Of a DNA stretch of 64,000 nt, positions 34,438 through 47,605 are shown piece after piece. The stretch is from Artocarpus heterophyllus. Lineage: Eukaryota; Streptophyta; Magnoliopsida; Rosales; Moraceae. The position numbers and the translations under genes were made by a program. Numbering within the stretch: the stretch's first letter is position 1; each line of letters opens with the position of its first letter. The stretch covers positions 19,689,274-19,753,273 of the forward strand of contig CM046350.1 in assembly GCA_025403435.1 (NCBI GenBank), given 5' to 3'. The notes beneath the pieces were generated by a model. That model did not search any database, was not told the origin of the DNA, and worked only from the letters and a program-made list of their open reading frames with translations.

Positions 34438-36573
34438 TGTAACGCCCCAAAATTTATTTAATGTTATTGTAATATAAATGATGAATTAGTGTGCCATAAT
34501 TAATGTTTCAACATTAATTTGATTACTTGGTTGGATTTTGAATTTTGGTTGTTTTGTTAATTTGATGAATCCAAATGATTTCTTATTGTTTTAAAATGAT
34601 GTTTTGAGTTTTAAAACACAACAATTTGTAAAATGTTAAAAATATTCCGTTTTACAAAACCGTGGGCGGCACATGGTTTTCGCACAGTAAAACCGCCCAC
34701 CGTTTCTCTCTATTTATTCTCTCTCTTCCTCCTCTCTCCTCACTCTCTCAGATCTCTCTCTCTTCTCTCCCGTGACTCTCTCTCGGTCTCTCCTTTCTCT
34801 CTCAACTTCTCTCTCAAATTTTTGAATCAAATTCGAATCCAAGCTTCGGGTTAGCAAGGAGGAAGCTTGGGGACCTGATTTGGCAACCGAGAACGTGGAT
34901 TGAAGCTTCGATTCGAGATTAGTTTTGAAATTTCTAAACTTTTTCTAAAATTTTCAATTTTGTGCATTTTTGAAATCTAGGTTTGCTTGGACTTAGAAAA
35001 CCTCCGATTTGAGTTAAATGAACTTAGAACAACTAGAATCTAAGCTTAGATTGAAGAAAAACGGATTGAATTCAAGATTTTTCATTTTTCTCCCCATTTT
35101 CTCATTTTCAGATTTTTGGGTTTTTGATTTTAAATCTTATTTAAATGAGTTCAAATGTGTTCTAGTATATTTTTCTACCGACTATGATTGTTTTCCATGC
35201 TTGGGATTTGAGAAAAACAGGTTAGAATCAAGATTTAGATTTTGGGGATCAAAAAACCCGTGGCTGAAATTTCTGGGTTTTCCCAGTTCGGCCTGCATAA
35301 CTGCGTGTTCGGCAGGCCGGTGTTCATCTCTCCGGCAGGCCAAACCTGGGAATGTTTGGCCGACCAAACTTGGCTTCCGGCAGGCCGAACTGTGTAGTTT
35401 GGCTGGCCGAAGCAGGGAGTCCGGCAGGCCGGCCGAGCATGGAGAATTTTGTGATTTTCACCCATTTTTACTGTTTTGAACCCCAATTTAAATTCTAACC
35501 TTATAGAATGATTTTAAAGATACAAATGGCACACTAGGACATCATGAAATAGTTTAGTAACATAGAATGTCTCGAACTAGATATTGATCGACTTAGTGTG
35601 TATCTAGGATCATTCGTGGTTTCGCGGAGCTAACGTATAGCGGACCGGGATTACGGTGTGGGGCATTGGCACAAGTATTGAGGTAGGACTTCTACCCTAT
35701 TCCTTGGTAGCCTAGTTTCAAAATGATTTGGCTTTGAAAAGGATTTCTATTAAAATATTTTCAACAGTTGTTTGAGAATGAATTTATCGGTTATATTTTA
35801 ATATACCATGAACTGAAATGAACTTCATAATGAATGTAAATGACAACACTCGGTAATTGGGTTTTGAATGATGATGATAACAAACATATAGGCATGATGC
35901 CATATCAGAGATCGGGTCGTGTAGCGATCGACCTTGGGAGCAGGTCCCGAAACCCAACTAGGCCACTATGGTGGTGATATTATTATGGTTTGCCTAGGAA
36001 AAGAAAATGATATTTCTGATTGTTCGAGTAAACTGTTCTGGGTAAGAACGGTTTTATTCAAATTTATTTATTTATTTATTTACTTATTCAAGATTTCTTT
36101 TAAATAATCCCTGAATAGTGAAATGTTTCTTTGAATTAAATTATTTTGTAAAACATAGTCCTACTAAGCATTTCGCTAACGTTTTATTGTTTTAAATTTT
36201 CCCCCTTCTAGGTGGTTTTTCATTTAGGTTTGGAGAGGACTCAATGGACAGGACCCAGGAGCAATAGAAGGACTAGTAAATTTATTTGTATTATTTAAAT
36301 CAAGGCATGTAAGATTTTAACCTTATCTATACCTGGACTGTGATTGTATTTATGATATTGTCAGTACCATATGTGTGCACAAGTTATGGGTCTGTGGGAC
36401 CCATACTCGCTATGATTACTCTTTAATACTAATTATTCATGCTATGGCTTTTTTTTAAAATTTTCACATTTTATATTTAACTCAAACCCTTAAACTCTCG
36501 ATTTTTAATTAAATTCTCTTTTAATCAATTTAAATAATCCACCACGTCACCTCCCGTACTTCGGGGTGTGACA
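34438..36573 (+). mobile_element. Solo LTR, chromovirus (Tekay-like) type
   Basis: It starts TGTAACGCCCC, ends GGGGTGTGACA, and is flanked by a perfect 5-bp duplication GCATC (34433-34437 and 36574-36578). It is 2,136 bp with no internal region, so it arose by recombination between two LTRs of a full element. It has a CT-rich transcript-start-like region at about 34705-34820 preceded by TCTATTTATTC. The ORFs inside (34633-34854, 35018-35479) have no domain I know. Confidence 0.92.
35284..35440 (+). repeat. GC-rich quasi-palindromic array inside the solo LTR
   Basis: Seven or eight units such as TTCGGCAGGCCG, TCCGGCAGGCCAAAC and TTTGGCTGGCCGA. The same core (CGGCAGGCCGA) occurs in the copia leaders, although this LTR belongs to a different superfamily. 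Confidence 0.8.
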
Positions 36574-36578
36574 GCATC

Positions 36579-38090
36579 TCTTACAATAGGTGTGTCTATT
36601 GCTAATAGATGTTTAGGTTTATATAAAAGTATACAACCAATGAATATACCAGTTCGGAATAACTCAAAAGACACAAAAATGTATCACACATCAACTCGAG
36701 AGAGTGTTACGGCGTCAACTTTTTTGGCGATGTGGCGCTAGGGCTTACTGTGCAAATTTTGCACTTCTTCAGCGGTGGGCGTTGCGGTGCCTAGCCTCAG
36801 CCTAACGTCAAGGCGCCTCGACATTGGGCTTTCTGTTCCAAAAATTGTTGATTATTTCTCTAGCGCCGTAACCTCAATTTTGAGTGTTGTGGCACTATTC
36901 GCGGGCTCATATACTTACAAAAGTAAGTATTTTGACCATAAAAAATGTGTCAAATAATTTTATGACAAAAGAGAGATACATTACAATCTTTCTAGCGCTT
37001 TACACCTTTTATCATATTGCTTTGTGTGTGCTGAGGACAATCCCATTAAAAAAGAGAGAGAGAGAGACATGAGACAAATATGACATATATTTTTTCTTGT
37101 GAGGATATGAATTAAAGTGTACGTAAATTCCACAAAAAGAAAATAATAATAAAATGTACGTAAGCCCTCGTGTTCTAAAAGAATTATAAGAGTATTTAGC
37201 AGGTCTTTCTGAACTTTGCACATCTGGCTAGTTACTTTTCAAATATTTCGATTTGATAAATTGCATTTTGAACTCAATAAACATTACAAAGTGTATTCAT
37301 TTCAGATTGATGATGGTTGTTAAATGGTCGTCAGCGCTTAATTTTGTCTTTTTCTTTAAACAAAAAGGAACCTGTGCATATTATGTAATGCGTAGAACTT
37401 GTCCAAGGCATGTAAGTTCGGATTATGATTAATATCACGTACTTTAGATTGTTTCTTTTTAATTAAATTTTAATATTAGAGAACAAGCTTCCTTCATTAA
37501 TTTTCTAATTTAATCAAGATTTACTTTATGCTTGGTAATTTTATAGGGTGTCCACGAAGTGTAGTTAGAACTAAAAATCATAGCATACGAGAAATTTATA
37601 TTGTAGTTTAATTTTTTTGATTATTGTAACATGTGAGAGCTTTATACTGTAACAATTAAAAGTTTTAGTTAGAACTGATTTTGTCAAACATCGTTTTAGT
37701 TTAAACTCATAAAATTTAAATTCAAACCGTATAAAGCTCTCATAATATGCTAGAGTGTAAAACTTTTTGCATCTGTTCGAAAGAATGGTTATAATTATTT
37801 TTTATGGTTTAAACTTTTTTTTTGTGAAAGAAAACGCAATAAGAATAACGATTCCAAGTATAAAAAATATTTCTAATTGTTTTTGCTAAACAAATTATTA
37901 ATGTGGTGTTTGAAATGGTGGTAGAAACCGTCGGTTAAAACTATTTTTATTATAGCATGTAAGAATTTTATACTGTAGTAATTTTTTTATTATTATTGTA
38001 GCATATAAAAATTTTACATTATTTATAATTGAGTTTGTGGTAAAAAATATGATTTTTATTACCCAACCAAACAGCCATTAAAAGTTGTAG
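36579..38090. other. Non-coding DNA with two hAT-like MITE remnants
   Basis: No gene seen. AT-rich segments at about 37553-37755 and 37908-38080 carry the recurrent core ATAGCATGTGAGAGCTTTATA or close variants. The second has ends TGTTTGAAATGG and CCAACCAAACA, a rough inverted pair. Around 36700-36880 there is a short GC-richer stretch with repeated GGCGTC/GGCGCT words but no supported gene. Confidence 0.55.
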
Positions 38091-38098
38091 TTTTTAAA

Positions 38099-38415
38099 CA
38101 CGTGTTCAAACCACGCTAGGGTCTACCCACGGCCTTATTGTTAGGATCAAAACACCAAAAACGGCCTTATTGTCCTTGGCTCTTTTAATGGGTCTACCCA
38201 CGCAAGTCCGACGATCATTCTTGGATGAACGGCCAGGATTCCATTTGAAAAGACACGTGGCGAAATTTCTATAGGCCGACAAGGGTCGGAGAGAGAAAGG
38301 CGACGGTGACGTGGGTCAGCATCAGCACGAGGCAAGAGACGAAAAAGGGCGTCCCACGTGCCCGGTCACGTTGTCGGCTATGGTCAAAATGCCGGTGCCA
38401 GTCATTATACGTGGG
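38099..38415. promoter_or_regulatory. Cluster of ACGT-core (G-box/ABRE-like) motifs upstream of WRKY
   Basis: CACGTG at 38099-38104, 38254-38259 (ACACGTGGC) and 38355-38360, TGACGTGG at 38307-38314 and TACGTGGG at 38408-38415. These are typical bZIP/bHLH binding cores and lie 1.6-1.9 kb upstream of the WRKY ATG. The segment is GC-richer than its surroundings. Function is inferred from motifs alone. Confidence 0.45.
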
Positions 38416-39979
38416 TGTGGTATTCTTTTTTTTTGGTGTGTAAAAGTTTGAATGATTTGACCGAATTTCTAACAACGAAAAACGAAATTAAAAATTACAA
38501 ACGCTTCACTCACCCTTACAAGTATTTTTTACAATATAGTTAAAATTAAAAATTAAAATAAATTTATTATAATACATAAAAATTTTACATTATAGTTAAT
38601 TTTTATTTTATATTATAATATATAAAAACTTTATAATAATTATAATATATAGTTAAAATAAAATTGTCTAACAAAACTTTATCATCATCATCGTGGTCAA
38701 CATTTTCAAGTAGTTGAAGTTCAAGTTCAAATTCTCGCCCATTTGATCATGATTTAATGCTTAATCGACTGGGACTTGGAACGGCCACAACTCCATCTAT
38801 CTCTCATTTGGCCCTTTCTGTCCTTTTGCATGTAGTCTTCGCTGACTTATCTCCTATATTATGTCCTTATTTTGTTTCTTACGTCAGGCATATAATCAGT
38901 ACATTTTTAACATTCAAACACTTCTCTCCCTCCTGAGCGCGAGTTCACGCGCTTTCGTACATTTATGGAAATAAAATGGGGATAAAAAAATATTGTTGAG
39001 AAAATCAGGATATATTTTTTTTAATTTATTTTTTAATGAATTTTGTCTTTCTTAAATTAATATACTATCAGAAGGAAAAAAAAAAAAAAGAGAATAAAAG
39101 CATAAATATGGAAAACGAAATTCTTTGTTTTGAACTCTGAAGAAGGTTATTTTGATGCTCACTCTAAAACCCATTTATTCTCTCCGTCAATATTTCTCAT
39201 GGTTTTTCTTTTTGCTGGTCAAGAAATACATTTTTATGCTTACCAAGCGTCTTAGAGAATATTATCAAGTAGCTAGAGACATCTAGCATACATTTGAGTT
39301 CATATTAATTGAAGCACCAATTATAAGTGCTTATTCAAAGAATTAAATATAGTAGAATAAGCGACCTTGTATATAATTTTATTTTGTTATTATATAAGTA
39401 CATTGAAAATGTGCACGCATGTCATACCATTGTAGTTCAAGGAAAGAATACCATGCCAAGAAGTCTTTTAATATTTCATATCCTCTCATGAGAAAGCAAG
39501 ATTATTTAGTTATTAACCTAGGGATCTGTGGGAATGATAAAATATATAAATTATACTGAAAAAAATAACTAAGAGGGAAAAAAAAGAGAGAGAGAGGGCC
39601 TAAGAGGGCAAGAACACGAGCTTGGCAAGGACGACTAGCAAGTAATGTTTCCATACAAGTAGGCACTTTTTGGATCTCTGATTGGAAGATTGCTTTTGTC
39701 AACCCGCCTTATAAAGTGACAATAACAAGTCCAATTCAAACTTTGTGACTTCATATGCCCCCTCTCTCTCTCTCTCTTTCTTCTCATCCAATATATAATA
39801 ACCCTCAAACCACATGTAAAGGGACAACAATAGCAGTCTTGAGACGAAAACACACCAGAGATCTACCTTAGCTATACCACCGCAAGCTTCCTTGTCTAAG
39901 ACCCTTCTTTTTCTTTTTCTTTCTCTTTTTTCTTCTTTCTCTTCTTCGTTTTTCTAGTGATCCCCAGCAGGTAGCTTCC
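38416..39979 (+). promoter_or_regulatory. WRKY upstream region with TATA box and CT-rich 5' leader
   Basis: No gene seen. TATATAATA at 39792-39800, directly after a CCAAT (39788-39792), is a credible TATA box 180 bp before the ATG. The transcribed leader from about 39830 would be pyrimidine-rich (CTTCTTTTTC runs at 39900-39955), as is common in plant 5' leaders. A GTTGACA word (as TGTCAAC, about 39697-39703, minus strand) holds the W-box core TTGAC, so autoregulation by WRKY factors is possible but unproven. Confidence 0.5.
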
Positions 39980-41663
39980 ATGTCTGATCATGAACCAGCT
40001 TATAAAGATCTTTACTACCATGATCGGCTTCTCCAAGTCGATCAAGATTATTTCACAGCTTCCTCAAAGCTTTCTTCTTCCAATATGCCTTCATCAGGTT
40101 CAACAGCTTATTATAACAACAATAATAATCTACAAGGGTTTGACGAGATTCCCAATTCATACATGAGTTTCTCCGAGTGTTTACAAGGATCATCCTTGGA
40201 CTACAATTCCCTAACCACAAGTGCGGCTTTCGGTTTGTCTCCTTCATCTTCTGAGGTGTTTTCGTCGATTAATGAAGGTAACCAAAAGCGCCTTGTAGAT
40301 TTGGGTGGTAATAGTAGCAGCGATCGGAATCCGGTGACCCCGCATGATCACTCGAATTCGATCTCGTCCTCTTCGACCGAGGCTGGTGCAGAAGAGGATT
40401 CACCAGGGAAGAAAGATGGGAAACCGAAAGGGTCATTAGAAGATCGAGAAGACGACTCTAAGAAAGTGTAAGTTGAACACCCCCTTTTTTCTTTTTTCTT
40501 TTCTTTTTTGAAATATTAAGTTCATTATTAGCCATTAATTTTAGATGAATATTATTTCTTTTTTCGAGTTATTATGATATTAATATGGACGGAATGATCA
40601 ACAGGAGCAAAGCGAAGAAGAAAGGAGATAAAAAGCAAAAAGAGCCACGATTTGCTTTCATGACCAAGAGTGAGGTTGATCATCTTGAAGATGGATATAG
40701 ATGGAGGAAGTATGGACAGAAAGCACTGAAAAATAGTCCCTTCCCAAGGTTTGGTTCAAGAAAATTAATGTTTCATTTAATTACTCAGGAAATTAAATTA
40801 AAAGTGTGAATTATTACTCTAGGGTTTTGATCAAATGGTCCTTGATTTGGCTTTCTTAAATATACATCTAATTAAGAAAGTGATATAGAAAAAGAAATGA
40901 AAATTAAAGCCAAGGTGTGATAGTTGCATGTAAACAAGACCCCAAAAGAATTTTCTTTATTTCTTTCATATTTGCAACTTTATGCAAGCAAAATCAACCG
41001 GTTTGAAACAAAACCATATTATTTTTACCAAAGATTCCAACTTTTCGTCTCAAGTACATTTTTTTCCCAACGAAACAGTTTGATATACACCCACTTCAAT
41101 TGTCGTTTCTAAACTGGTCGATATATTACATATTTGCACATGATGCTGAAAAAATCTTAGTCGTACTAGTCATCATTTCATGTTGTGTGCGCAGAAGCTA
41201 CTACCGTTGCACCACTCAAAAATGCGGCGTCAAGAAACGCTTGGAGAGATCTTTTCAGGATCCGTCAATAGTCATAACGACGTACGAAGGCCAGCACAAC
41301 CACCCGATCCCGTCCGCACTCCGAGTAAATGCTGCGGCAGCCGCCGCCATGTTCCCACCTACCATGCTGGGGCCGACATCAGCGACACTGGCCGGTGGAG
41401 GTGGACTGTTTTCTCAGGAATTTATGGTCCAAATGGCTCATCAATTTCCGTACAATAACCTTATCATGAGTAGTACCAATAGCCAAGGTGGATCATCATC
41501 ATCGGCTGGGATATTATCTCAACATCTTTATGGACAGAACACAAATTCTCGTGAATATAATAATAATAATACTAAGCAGTACTACGATGAGCATCATGAT
41601 GATGACTATGGACTTTTGCAGGATGTGGTTCCTTCCATGTTCCTCAAACAAGACCGTCCATGA
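39980..41663 (+). CDS. WRKY: WRKY transcription factor, group IIc (WRKY28/71/8-like), three exons
   Basis: Exons 39980-40467, 40605-40748 and 41195-41663, with GT..AG introns 40468-40604 (donor GTAAGT) and 40749-41194 (donor GTTTGG), give 1,101 nt and a 366-aa protein. The split codons GT|G and AG|A restore Val163 and Arg211. The WRKY domain has WRKYGQK at 196-202 and a zinc finger C216-x4-C221-x23-H245-x-H247, which is the group II C2H2 form. The second intron falls after the Arg of SPFPR, the classic conserved WRKY-domain intron position. The N-terminus is Ser/Asn-rich with a Ser run before the domain; the basic KAKKKGDKK run (165-173) may be a nuclear signal. The protein should bind W-box DNA in the nucleus. 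The match to the Arabidopsis WRKY28/71/8 subgroup rests on EPRFAFMTKSEVDHLEDGYR. No defects are seen. Confidence 0.95.
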
Positions 41664-43277
41664 GAAGTACTTCTTGTGCGGTGGATATCTAGAGAGTGAT
41701 CTCCTATATCAAAACTAAATTTCAAATCAAAGAGACCCCATGAGAACTTGTGTCGAATGATCTTATATATGATTGTATTTCTTTCCCTTTGTAAATATAC
41801 TTACTCGCTTAGCTTCATTATCATCATGGATTTTTCTTGAGCTTTTGACACTTTGTTAAATATTTAAACATATATACACCAGTTTCTTTTTTACTGCGAC
41901 TATATACAAGTTGTCTTTTATCTTCTTTTTTTCCCCTATTATTATAGATTTGTTTATCATTAATGTTGTCTTTGGTCATTCAATTTATTCTAGTTATACA
42001 CACTTTTACTGTTCTTTGTTTTTTTTTTCTTTTTGGTTGAATGAGGCCCCTATCCTTTTTAGACTGGGTAGATTTCTCTTGAATGTTTGATCTTATTATA
42101 ACAGGTTTTCTTTTCTTTGCTCTTCTCATTTGAGAGTTGATGTATTTCTTTTTTTAAGGTACTGTTTCTTTTTCTTTCTATTCATTAAAGTGCGAGTGTG
42201 GGAGCTTAATCCGCATTATGGGATCTTTCAATAGGTGTCAACCTAATTGTGATGTATTAAAAGTTATTGATTCTACTAGTAAAAAAAGAACAAGATGTAC
42301 TAAAAGTTCTTGATTATACTAGTAAAAAAAGAACTTCAATGATTTGTCTTTGCACTGCTTATTTAGATTCCATTTACGTTCCTATTGATCATTTAGATTG
42401 TTTTTCAAAGGCTTTAGCTAACATACATATGTGCTAGCCCCCTTAAAAATATATTGGCTATTTATAATGAGATTGGTACTATTCATGTGTGTGTGTATAT
42501 AATATGCTCATATATAGTCTATAAATATATGTCAGGAAAAACGTATAGCATTTCTACTATATAATTCCAGGGAATATATATAATATCATTGAAACTAGCA
42601 ATGAGCTTTATATGTACAGAAAGCCCTGGCAATTCCGCATTTTAATTGCACAGTACTTTACTTCTGTTGTCGAAAATGGGTAATGACTTGGTTGGATTTT
42701 TTCACGAAGTATATACAGCGAGAGAATTTCTCAAAGAGTTATGCAAATTAATCTTGGTGATTACATTCTTGAAGAGAATCAAGCGAGAGAGAAATTAATC
42801 TTATGTTTTATCTATATGTCATCGGATCTTTTGTTAATTACAAATATATGTAACTTAACCACTTATGTCACTAATCAACTATACATGTAAAAGTTACACG
42901 TCAAATTATAGTTGAAAAACCAGCATCGTTATTAATGGGATGATTATGTAACTTGTCAAAATTAAAAGTTTAAGCACCAAATTACAAAACTATAAATTTA
43001 TTCCCCTTTAAAACAAGTTATTTTGCTCATTCTTCTATATATAACATCACCATGACAAGAAGGCAATTTAGAGGTAATAATTATCCTCAATTTAGCGATG
43101 ATGAACATCATCTATCACCAGCATCAGCTTTGTCCACAAAAGATTTTCAGTTTGAATTCGAATTGAAGATATCCACAGCTTGAATAGATTTTAAACTATG
43201 ATCTTAAGGAGATTAGATCCAAACTTAAGTGAATAAATCTACAGATTTTTGGATATAGGATTTTTTTTATTTAAGTG

Positions 43278-43308
<31 letters not shown>

Positions 43309-45949
43309 CATGATTTAATGTTTCAGAAATGGTATGAAGTGTCATTTTTTCAAAATTTATTCTAGTAGGTATCAAATTTTAAAAATATTTATAGTAAATG
43401 TCAAATTTATAAATTAAATAATTTATTTATCCTTTTGTTTATAGTATAAATAATTCTTATTTATACAATAAATAAATTTACTATGCCAAAAATCTATTTA
43501 TTTCTATGTTTACAATGTAAATATTTCTTATTTACATAATAAATAAGTTGTTTACATGTAAATCTGACATTTACTAGAAATATTTTCACAACATGTTATT
43601 TACTTCAAAAAGTTTTAAAAATATGCTATTTTCTTCATTTTCTCTTTATGTTTATAGAGCCTCAATTGAGAGAGAAAATATTATGAGCTTTTTAGGCTTA
43701 AGTGTGTTGCCTTCAAACTTTGCACTTGTGTGCATTCGATGTGGAGTAGGTGTGATGCACTTAAAGCAGATAGTTTGGTGCTCTGAATAAGCCGTGAACT
43801 TAAGGCAAGAAAAGCAACTTGAAGTATAAAATGGAGACCTGTATGGTATAGTTTATGCTTTTATTTTTAAGCAGTCGAAGAAGAGAAGAGGCACTTTTAA
43901 TTAGTGTTTGAATAGTGTATGGCAAAGAGTTTTTTAATTTCAAAAGAACTTTTGAACATATTTAATTAAATAAGTCAAAGCCCTTATTTATATAAAAAGT
44001 AAAGCAATTCAAGGATGTGAATGAATTCTTAATTTATTCTCAAATATAAGATCAAAAGTGTAAATAAAAAAGCTTTTCATAAGTGTTTTTTCATAAGCAG
44101 CTTTGACGTTGCTTCTCCCATAAGTGCTTATAAAAGCTATGAGGTTATCCAAACGGCCAAAAAGCAGCATTTAGATAGAATAAACCTAAAGCAACTTGAA
44201 AAAAGGGTTCTTTACAAAAATATTACAATTTTTATCTTGAATTGATTTATGACATGAAAAAAAATATTTGCAAAAAATGTCACAGTCATGCCATCACTTA
44301 TATTAGAAATTCTCAAATATACCCTTCACATATTTGCCAATATCCAAAGAAAGAAAGAGAAATAAATAAATAAATAATAACTAGGTTTAGTTTATAGGTA
44401 TTTTGGTCAGTACATAAAATATTATTATGTCACTGTGGCATATTTTTAAATAATTTTTGAATATGTGACATAAATTAATCCAATTGTAGAATGGGTGGCA
44501 TATAACATAAATAAAAACCATTATTCCAAATAGGCCCATCATGTGTCTAAAAGGAAAGCGGAAGCTTAAATTAGGGTTGTGTCTTTGAAGAATATGAAAT
44601 TTGGAGTAACGTTGTGTGTCTAACAGTGAGTCACAAAAGCAAGAAACATCGTAGATTAAGCTTCAGAGTAAACTTGTGATTGCATTAGTTTTGTAAAAAT
44701 AATTTGAAGTTTAAAAAATATCCTTTTATTGGTGCAGTGTTTAGCATCAGTTTTTCCCCCTCTTCTCTGATTTTTTGTCACTTCTCTTATTTTCTTTGAA
44801 ATTATTTACCTTTTTATGCTTGTATTTGTTGGTAGTAATTAACTCACTAATAATTTTTTTAACTGATGTGTTTGTGTACGTGGCAGTTACCCATATAATT
44901 GTGTTAGAGTGTTTGATATATGTCCAAGTGTATTGGAGATAATTTTGCTTCTTGTAAACATGAAGAAAATGAGATTTTCTTCTTCTTCTTTTTTTCCTTT
45001 TTGGAGTTTTTCCTAAGGATCAGGATGTAATGATGCAGTTCATTGTAAATTATTGGGCCTAGACCCATGTCCTATTAGGCATGATCAAATCTTCCGCCCA
45101 ATGATGACCAAAGTTTAGTAAATACGGCCATTTTTTCTATTAAACTAATACATTGTCCATATGCATGTGTCTTCATAGAATTATATATAAATAAATACAC
45201 AAAGATATGTAAATTTTACCAATTCCCTTGAATTATGTTACTTTAGTCAATATACCCTCCGAACATGCCCTTAAAGTATAATATTTCTCTAAATTTTCTA
45301 CCCCTCCTCCCCCACAAATTCTCCCTTTGCCTGGACTTTAAAATATTTTTTTTTGGTTGGTATTGTTGAATTTTTGTTTGATTTAATATAATAGTACTTA
45401 AGAGTTAATATAAATATCTTTTTCATTTTAAATGAATTAATTAGGCAACCAACTCTTGTATATTTTGTATATTCTATCTTCAAGGTACCTACAAAAACAA
45501 GAGAAAAAGATAGAGAAAAAGTAGAGAACTTCAATAATTCAAGTTGGTTCTTTATGGGTTTTCAATAAACTAATAAATTTGTCTTTTTAATAAAAATAAC
45601 AAGTATTATGTTGTTCAAAAAACAACACATTTCAAAGTCAATAGATAGATATAAAAAAATATTACAGTTCAGAGAGTACAACGGCATACGTTTTAAAGTT
45701 TCGAAAATATTTTGACACAACTCATATAGTTTAGAAGGAATTCATAAAATTTGTCTAATTATATACAGATCTTTATCTGCACCTTACCTATAGGCCCATC
45801 TGAGACATAGACATGTGAACATTAATGTTTGGTGTAGTTACAAAGTCATATCAATGTCTCCAGAAAAGGGTATTATATTATAGGTTATTCAAATTAAAAA
45901 ACAAGTATAACCGAATTGTTGATTATAATTGGTTTCCAACTATTTAAAC
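41664..45949. other. WRKY 3' flank and long non-coding spacer
   Basis: No gene seen. Contents: a 43-bp tandem pair (42251-42336, unit GATGTAYTAAAAGTTMTTGA); an (AT)n microsatellite at 43281-43308; an AT-rich piece at about 43342-43590 with weak inverted ends (AAAATTTATTCTAGTA against TACTAGAAATATTTT), possibly a MITE; and another possible MITE at about 43890-44170 with CTTTTCATAAGTG/CATAAGTGCTTATAAAAG words. The rest is AT-rich with short T-runs. Confidence 0.6.
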
Positions 45950-46075
45950 GCCATTTGATAAGTTGGTTAAAACTAAAATTTTAAGTTTAAGAATTGTAAT
46001 ATATGAGAGCTTTACACTGTAGTAATTTTTTTACTGCAACATCAATTAGTTATAACTAACATTCCAAATGTATGC
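45950..46075. mobile_element. Short AT-rich MITE with CATTTGG-type ends
   Basis: The left end CATTTGATAAGTTGG and right end AACATTCCAAATG are imperfect inverted repeats. The middle holds AATATATGAGAGCTTTACACTG, matching the cores near 37600, 37950 and 49460. The ends fit a hAT-type MITE, but no clean 8-bp target duplication was found. Confidence 0.55.
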
Positions 46076-47191
46076 TTCGTATTCATGGTTCTGCAATACC
46101 ATACAATAAACTATCAGTTTTAAAGTTTACAAATTTAGGTGTTACAATCTCGGCATAGAAAAAAGATCTTTCTTTGATCAGTATTTATTAGTAATGTACA
46201 TTTTAAAACTATAAGATCCGATTAAATTCTTTTTTTTTGTAAATTTGACGGCAAAGAAACAAGTACTTACTTTCCTTTAGTTCCTACCAAAAAAATCTCA
46301 AAAAAGAAACCATATAATGTTGCATATGATTTGATCTTGTTGCAAAATAAAATCACCCTATTTGAGTTTAGTACGAGACATGAAATTTTTCTTTAGACCA
46401 AGAACTATACTTCTCCCGACCCTAAGATCAAGAGAGGCTGCATAAAATATATATTATAATAGTTCTCATTTTTTAATTCCTTTACAAGAAACTTTTAAGT
46501 AATTCCTTACTTTTTTAGGGTAGTTAGCCATTTTTTTAATAAAACATAATAAACTCGTGTAATTAATGTTAGGCAAGTCTCCTGGTGCGAGGCTTGGATT
46601 TTAAAAACAAGCAATATCTATATAATATTTAAAGGTACTGAAGTATTTGATATAATAATTAAATTATTGATTAAAATTATTTTTATTATAAAAATTTTTA
46701 TTTTAATATAATATATAAAAATTTTATACTATTTATAACTAAATAGTTGATTTAAACTCCCTTATTGAATACCCCTTTGATTGATCAAGGATCTACCTCT
46801 AGAGAAGTACCAAAGGAAGTCCCCAGGCAGCGACGTCCTCCTAAATATATAATAATTAATTAACAAACAAATGATGACCTATGGTACCTCTTCTTGAACT
46901 AGCTGGCTATAATTAATTATTGTTGGCGACAAATTCTATTATTTGCGTACTTATATAATGATCCCCTACAACAGAGTACTAATTCTGATTATCCTGGTGA
47001 CCTTTAATCATATCACACCTGGGCACGATTATCAAGAAAGACAGTGTACAAATTTTTTTATGTTCTTATTTAATCTATTCTCAACGCTCTTCCTTGTGAA
47101 GCAATAACAAGGAGGTTACTAATGAATAAAAAATCGAAGGCACTAATAAAAATAATTACACCAATGTTGAGGGCTAAAAATAGCACCTTAG
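46076..47191. other. Non-coding spacer with a MITE remnant
   Basis: No gene seen. About 46640-46770 looks like a more decayed relative of the CATTTGG-ended MITE family (ATATATAAAAATTTTATACTATTTATAACT-type core). Confidence 0.55.
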
Positions 47192-47605
47192 AGCATTTTT
47201 AATAAAATATTAAATTAATATATCAATAAAAAAATTTAATATTTAAGTGTAAAAAAAATTCTTCAATATAATATCATTTTTAATGCTAAATTTATTATAT
47301 GTTAAATTTTGTGACAAATTTACTATAAAATTTAACACATAGCAAATTTGATATTTAATTGTTATTAGTTGACATATTGACTTTTTATTTTAATAACTAC
47401 AATATTTTTACTTTTTAAACATTTTAATTTTAAAAATTTACATTTAAATGTTTCAAGGTTTAATAATTATGACAAAAAATAAATATGATATTTTAAATAC
47501 TATTATGCATTAGAGCATAAAATAATATAGCACATCAAATATGTTATTTTTACACTTTTTAGTGATAAATATAACATTGGCATTGATATTTGCATTGAAG
47601 ATGGT
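47192..47605. mobile_element. AT-rich MITE, GAGCATCTTCAATG family
   Basis: It runs from GAGCATTTTTAATAA to GCATTGAAGATGGTC. The right end is the complement of GACCATCTTCAATGC, close to the left end of the sister copy at 54597 (GAGCATCTTCAATGC). The interior matches that sister over AGCAAATTTGATATTTAATTG-like and AGCACATCAAATAT blocks. Superfamily unassigned. Confidence 0.65.

Noticed and set aside
35018..35479. 153-aa frame inside the solo LTR
   Set aside because: It is made partly of the repeated CGGCAGGCCGA array and low-complexity Phe/Ser sequence; no domain, lies within an LTR.
36775..36957. Short plus-strand frame near 36775
   Set aside because: 60 codons, no domain, no splice or promoter context; probably chance.
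42294..42336. Duplicated 43-bp unit downstream of WRKY as a regulatory repeat
   Set aside because: Only two copies, no known motif; simple local duplication is enough to explain it.
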